From Oscillospiraceae bacterium (GTDB taxonomy: Bacteria; Bacillota; Clostridia; Oscillospirales; Oscillospiraceae), in NCBI GenBank assembly GCA_017458335.1, contig JAFTFT010000006.1, positions 1 to 46,773 on the forward strand: a stretch of DNA of 46,773 nt, read 5' to 3'. The notes beneath the pieces are model-generated. The model had not been told where the DNA came from and ran no database searches. It worked only from the letters and a program-made list of their open reading frames with translations. Positions 45,301 to 46,773 of this stretch are shown here, piece by piece. How positions within the stretch are numbered: the stretch's first letter is position 1; the number at the start of each line of letters is the position of its first letter. The position numbers and the translations under genes were made by a program.

Positions 45301-46026
45301 AAGGAAGCTGTAGTCCGTGCCAAAGAGGCAAAGGATCAGGCAGATGAGTTCAAGGTTTACATCATTGACTGGATGATGCCGGATCTGAACGGAATTGAGA
45401 CTGTGCGGAGGATCCGGAAGATCGTCGGTGACGATGCTCCGATCATTATACTGACAGCCTATGACTGGTCGGATATCGAGGAGGAGGCCAGACAGGCCGG
45501 GGTGACCGACTTCTGTTCAAAACCGCTCTTTATGTCGGAGGTGAGAAGCGTACTGGCTAAACCGTTCCTTGTTGAAAAACCGGCAGTCGAAGAAGCACCT
45601 GCCGCGGTGGATTTCACAGGGAAACAGATCCTGCTTGCGGAAGATAATGAAATGAACCAGATGATCGCGGTGGCGATCCTGGAGAATGCCGGCTTTACGA
45701 TCGATATCGCATCAAACGGAGCCGAAGCTGTTGAAAAAATGGAGCAGGCTCCGGCGGGAACATATGATGTGATCCTGATGGATATTCAGATGCCGATCAT
45801 GGACGGATATGAGGCGGCAAAGAGAATCCGCGCGATGGAGGATCAGAAGAAAGCAGAAATCCCGATTGTTGCCGTCACTGCCAATGCCTTTGAAGAGGAC
45901 CGGAAGATCGCGCTTGAAGCGGGAATGAACGGCCATCTGGCAAAGCCGTATGATATCGATGCCATTATGCAGACGCTGTCGGAAATATTGAATCTGAAAT
46001 GTACGATTTCAATTCATAAAACATAA
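42349..46026 (+). CDS. unorthodox sensor kinase: two SBP_bac_3 domains, PAS, HisKA, two receivers
   Basis: A 1225-residue BvgS/EvgS-like sensor. A signal peptide (about 1-33, AHA cut) leads to two periplasmic-type amino-acid-binding folds: about 35-260 (VRVGYYENEIFQ, DLLAGLALKEDR) and about 275-495 (LRVGYLEKYLPYSD). One helix spans about 505-530. A coiled coil and a PAS-like domain (about 565-685) follow, then HisKA with His715 ([14 protein letters not shown]), HATPase_c (NILSNAIKFTPAGG, GTGLGMAI), receiver 1 with Asp1007 (IIDWMMPDLNG) and receiver 2 with Asp1145 ([12 protein letters not shown]). No HPt domain. It shares kinase style with the permease-kinase upstream. The C-terminus (NLKCTISIHKT) may be altered, because a foreign fragment begins right after the stop in the same frame. 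Confidence 0.93.
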   Translation: MKQKAFTIRFMTSLLIAVCLILSMTAPIPAHAEGTKTVRVGYYENEIFQEGAQEGAVKSGFGYEYYRKLAEYTGWKYEYVYGSFSDLYQMLLDGEIDLLAGLALKEDRIGLIGYPDAAMGHESYNLVKHENDTEINADPATLTGKRIGVMESAIVDTLRDFLDSHGVKAEVITFPDYDSLFDSFNTGEVDVLAGEGDSGFSAENAVILYSFGASDYYLTVNIKRPDLLQQLNNAQTLLTVEEPNYLNSLSVKYYSGSLASRAHSAAETEWLESHNELRVGYLEKYLPYSDTDENGQATGIVTDVTEQLLKSLNIDSLSVSYHGYQNYDDMIADLVSGAIDTGFPVGGGLYYSEESGIYQSNPVVSAATEIVFKGEFRRDSISRFAVNENNRMQYYYVRTHFPDAEITYYPSANDCLDAVVSGKEDATTLNGLRANDMLKNTRYESLSLLQLSQSDDRCYGVAMGSEGLLKLLNRGINVLGIDYGQNQAYRYADGLYSYSFFDLVRQHLGIFILGILMIAAVIISLLIRDNQRSRTQIREKENARIELEENNRRLEESREALLENNEIIASAGFGVWHIILEDGKAPRMRGNAKMLELLGITGQDLTEEETYDFWYSRIDEDAIPSVQKSVSEMLEGKLSENTYLWNHPEKGMIYVRCGGTSKTLDEHTHHLSGYHSDVTEIVRAEQEKQKALSDALIAAEHANRAKTTFLNNMSHDIRTPMNAIVGFTALAASHMDHPEQVKDYLEKITVSSQHLLSLINDVLDMSRIESGKVTIEEADVHLPDVIHDLRTIIQANVTAKQQDLLIDTQDVKHEDIITDKLRLNQVLLNILSNAIKFTPAGGTISFRLIEEPLVHADIANFVFRIKDNGIGMSREFQKTIFDPFTRERTSTVSGTQGTGLGMAITKNIVDMMGGTITVQSEEGNGSEFVVRIPCRIGDSKDISEKIPELQGLRALVADDDMNSCLSVSAMLRDIGMRPDWTNYGKEAVVRAKEAKDQADEFKVYIIDWMMPDLNGIETVRRIRKIVGDDAPIIILTAYDWSDIEEEARQAGVTDFCSKPLFMSEVRSVLAKPFLVEKPAVEEAPAAVDFTGKQILLAEDNEMNQMIAVAILENAGFTIDIASNGAEAVEKMEQAPAGTYDVILMDIQMPIMDGYEAAKRIRAMEDQKKAEIPIVAVTANAFEEDRKIALEAGMNGHLAKPYDIDAIMQTLSEILNLKCTISIHKT

Positions 46027-46155
46027 GAAGCGACTCTTAGTATTAAAGGAAAGCTGGATTATGATCCGGACGCCCATTGCGATCACCATGGCCATCATCA
46101 CGACGGTGACTGCGGTTATGAGCACTGTGATGAGCATCATTGTACAGGAAACTGA
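46027..46155 (+). pseudogene. His/Cys-rich C-terminal remnant of a NifX/NifB-like metal-cluster protein
   Basis: Directly after the sensor-kinase stop and in the same frame, 42 codons read ...KGKLDYDPDAHCDHHGHH followed by HDGDCGYEHCDEHHCTGN and a stop. Such tails, with a GKLxYDPDA lead-in and clustered His and Cys, are typical of the end of small dinitrogenase iron-molybdenum-cofactor-like proteins in clostridia. No start codon or remaining body is present. It marks a recombination joint near 46020. Confidence 0.55.
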
Positions 46156-46168
46156 TCAGTTTTCTGAT

Positions 46169-46494
46169 ATGAATATAATCCTCGACCTTTTCTGACCTTC
46201 GCGAAGGTCGTGCTGTTTACCTTCGGTGGCGGATACGCCATGATCGCACTGATCGAAAATACCTTCGTGGAGAAAAAGCAGTGGATCAGTCACGATAAGG
46301 TGATGAACATCACGGCCATTGCTGAATCCGCGACGGGACCCATCGCGATCAACTGCGCGACCTATGTCGGGTATAAGCAAAAGGACTTTGTCAGAGCACT
46401 GGTTGCCACGATCGGGATGATTCGCCCCTCCTTCTGCATCATTTTTGCGATATCAAGGTTCATGAATCATTTGAACCGGTTTGAAATAAACTGA
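46169..46494 (+). pseudogene. chromate transporter (ChrA half) fragment, frameshifted and truncated
   Basis: ATG 46169 opens MNIILDLF and then stops because a T-run at 46188-46191 appears one base short. Adding one T restores LTFAKVVLFTFGGGYAMIALIEN, the hallmark of CHR-family transporters, followed by the ATGPIAINCATYVGYK loop motif. Similarity ends around SFCIIFAIS (about 46460), well short of a usual half-size ChrA. A GTG at 46210 could still start the second frame, but the product would lack helices. Confidence 0.75.
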
Positions 46495-46518
46495 TACTAT
46501 GAGCGTAATTATCTTGAG

Positions 46519-46620
46519 TAACGGCTGAGTAACGGCCCGGTAACAGGATTGTAACAGCCTGAAAAAATATTTTTCTTGATAACGTTCCAGTAACGGGGTT
46601 GATAACGGGCCCGGTAACGC
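46519..46620. repeat. array of eight TAACRG-type repeats in two groups of four
   Basis: TAACGG, TAACGG, TAACAG and TAACAG start at 46519, 46530, 46541 and 46552, an exact 11-base period. TAACGT, TAACGG, TAACGG and TAACGC start at 46580, 46591, 46603 and 46615. An A+T-rich stretch of about 20 bases separates the groups. It looks like an iteron array or a phased protein-binding array. The stretch 46495-46709 holds no gene that I can support. Confidence 0.8.
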
Positions 46621-46696
46621 CCGCCCGGTAGAGTGTGCGATGCAAAAGCAATATGCATCACATACGAAACGGACGGGTGAACGAAGTTGGAACAGG

Positions 46697-46757
46697 AACC
46701 ACAATCGGAGGCGGTTGTTTTTGCAGAAACCTGCAGAAGCAGCCGCCTTCTTTTTTT
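46697..46757 (+). terminator. terminator, second copy of the repeated hairpin
   Basis: GGCGGTTGTTTTTGCAG pairs at all 17 positions (with G-T pairs) with CTGCAGAAGCAGCCGCC, and TTCTTTTTTT follows. It is nearly identical to 39051-39112, including the leading AACCACAATCG. Confidence 0.85.
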
Positions 46758-46773
46758 ATGCGCTTTTTTAGGG

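Noticed and set aside
46453-46704. Minus-strand open frame across the TAACRG array
   Set aside because: Its sequence is a by-product of the repeats, and it crosses from the array into the chrA remnant.

Overview
The window looks like a chromosomal segment of a fairly GC-rich gut-type clostridium (Firmicutes, probably Oscillospirales). The evidence is a T-box leader on pheST, an IreB-type protein, a tig-clpP-clpX-lon-engB block, TTGACA/TATAAT promoters with 17-base spacers, AGGAGG ribosome sites, a tRNA-Ser with encoded CCA, and an Ig-like secreted domain common in that group. This is judged from recalled family knowledge; no search was run.

Positions 1-36850 are mostly core genome. In order: a secreted repeat protein; alr plus an HD phosphohydrolase on the minus strand; T-box/pheS/pheT; ireB, a PrsW-like protease and an XRE regulator with a histone-like linker; dtd plus a CPA2 antiporter on the minus strand; mnmA and a D,D-carboxypeptidase; tRNA-Ser(GCU); an amino-acid-permease/GGDEF fusion; guaB on the minus strand; a coiled-coil membrane protein; tig, clpP, clpX, lon, engB and an RsuA-type pseudouridine synthase; a CdaR-type regulator; and ftsE, ftsX, an M23 murein hydrolase, an S41-like protein, greA and lysS.

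Directly after lysS the base composition drops and the order breaks down. From 36850 to 39113 there are integrase-site-like repeats, a DUF6262 (Tn554 TnpC-like) gene, a truncated tyrosine recombinase, and an open frame joining pieces of ParB, PcfB/DUF3801 and a BTAD regulator. This is a scar of conjugative and transposon elements.

Then comes an apparently intact three-gene sensory cassette (39210-46026): an amino-acid-permease/histidine-kinase/receiver fusion, a small XRE protein, and a hybrid kinase with two solute-binding domains and two receivers. Related terminator hairpins lie on both sides of it. Beyond it are a His/Cys-rich NifX-like tail, a frameshifted chromate-transporter fragment and an array of eight TAACRG-type repeats.

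The most unusual content is the pair of permease-like sensors. The proteins at 15721 and 39210 share a recognisable permease module plus an extra two-helix unit, but one drives a GGDEF output and the other a phosphorelay. They look like bacterial transceptors built by swapping outputs on a common amino-acid-permease input.
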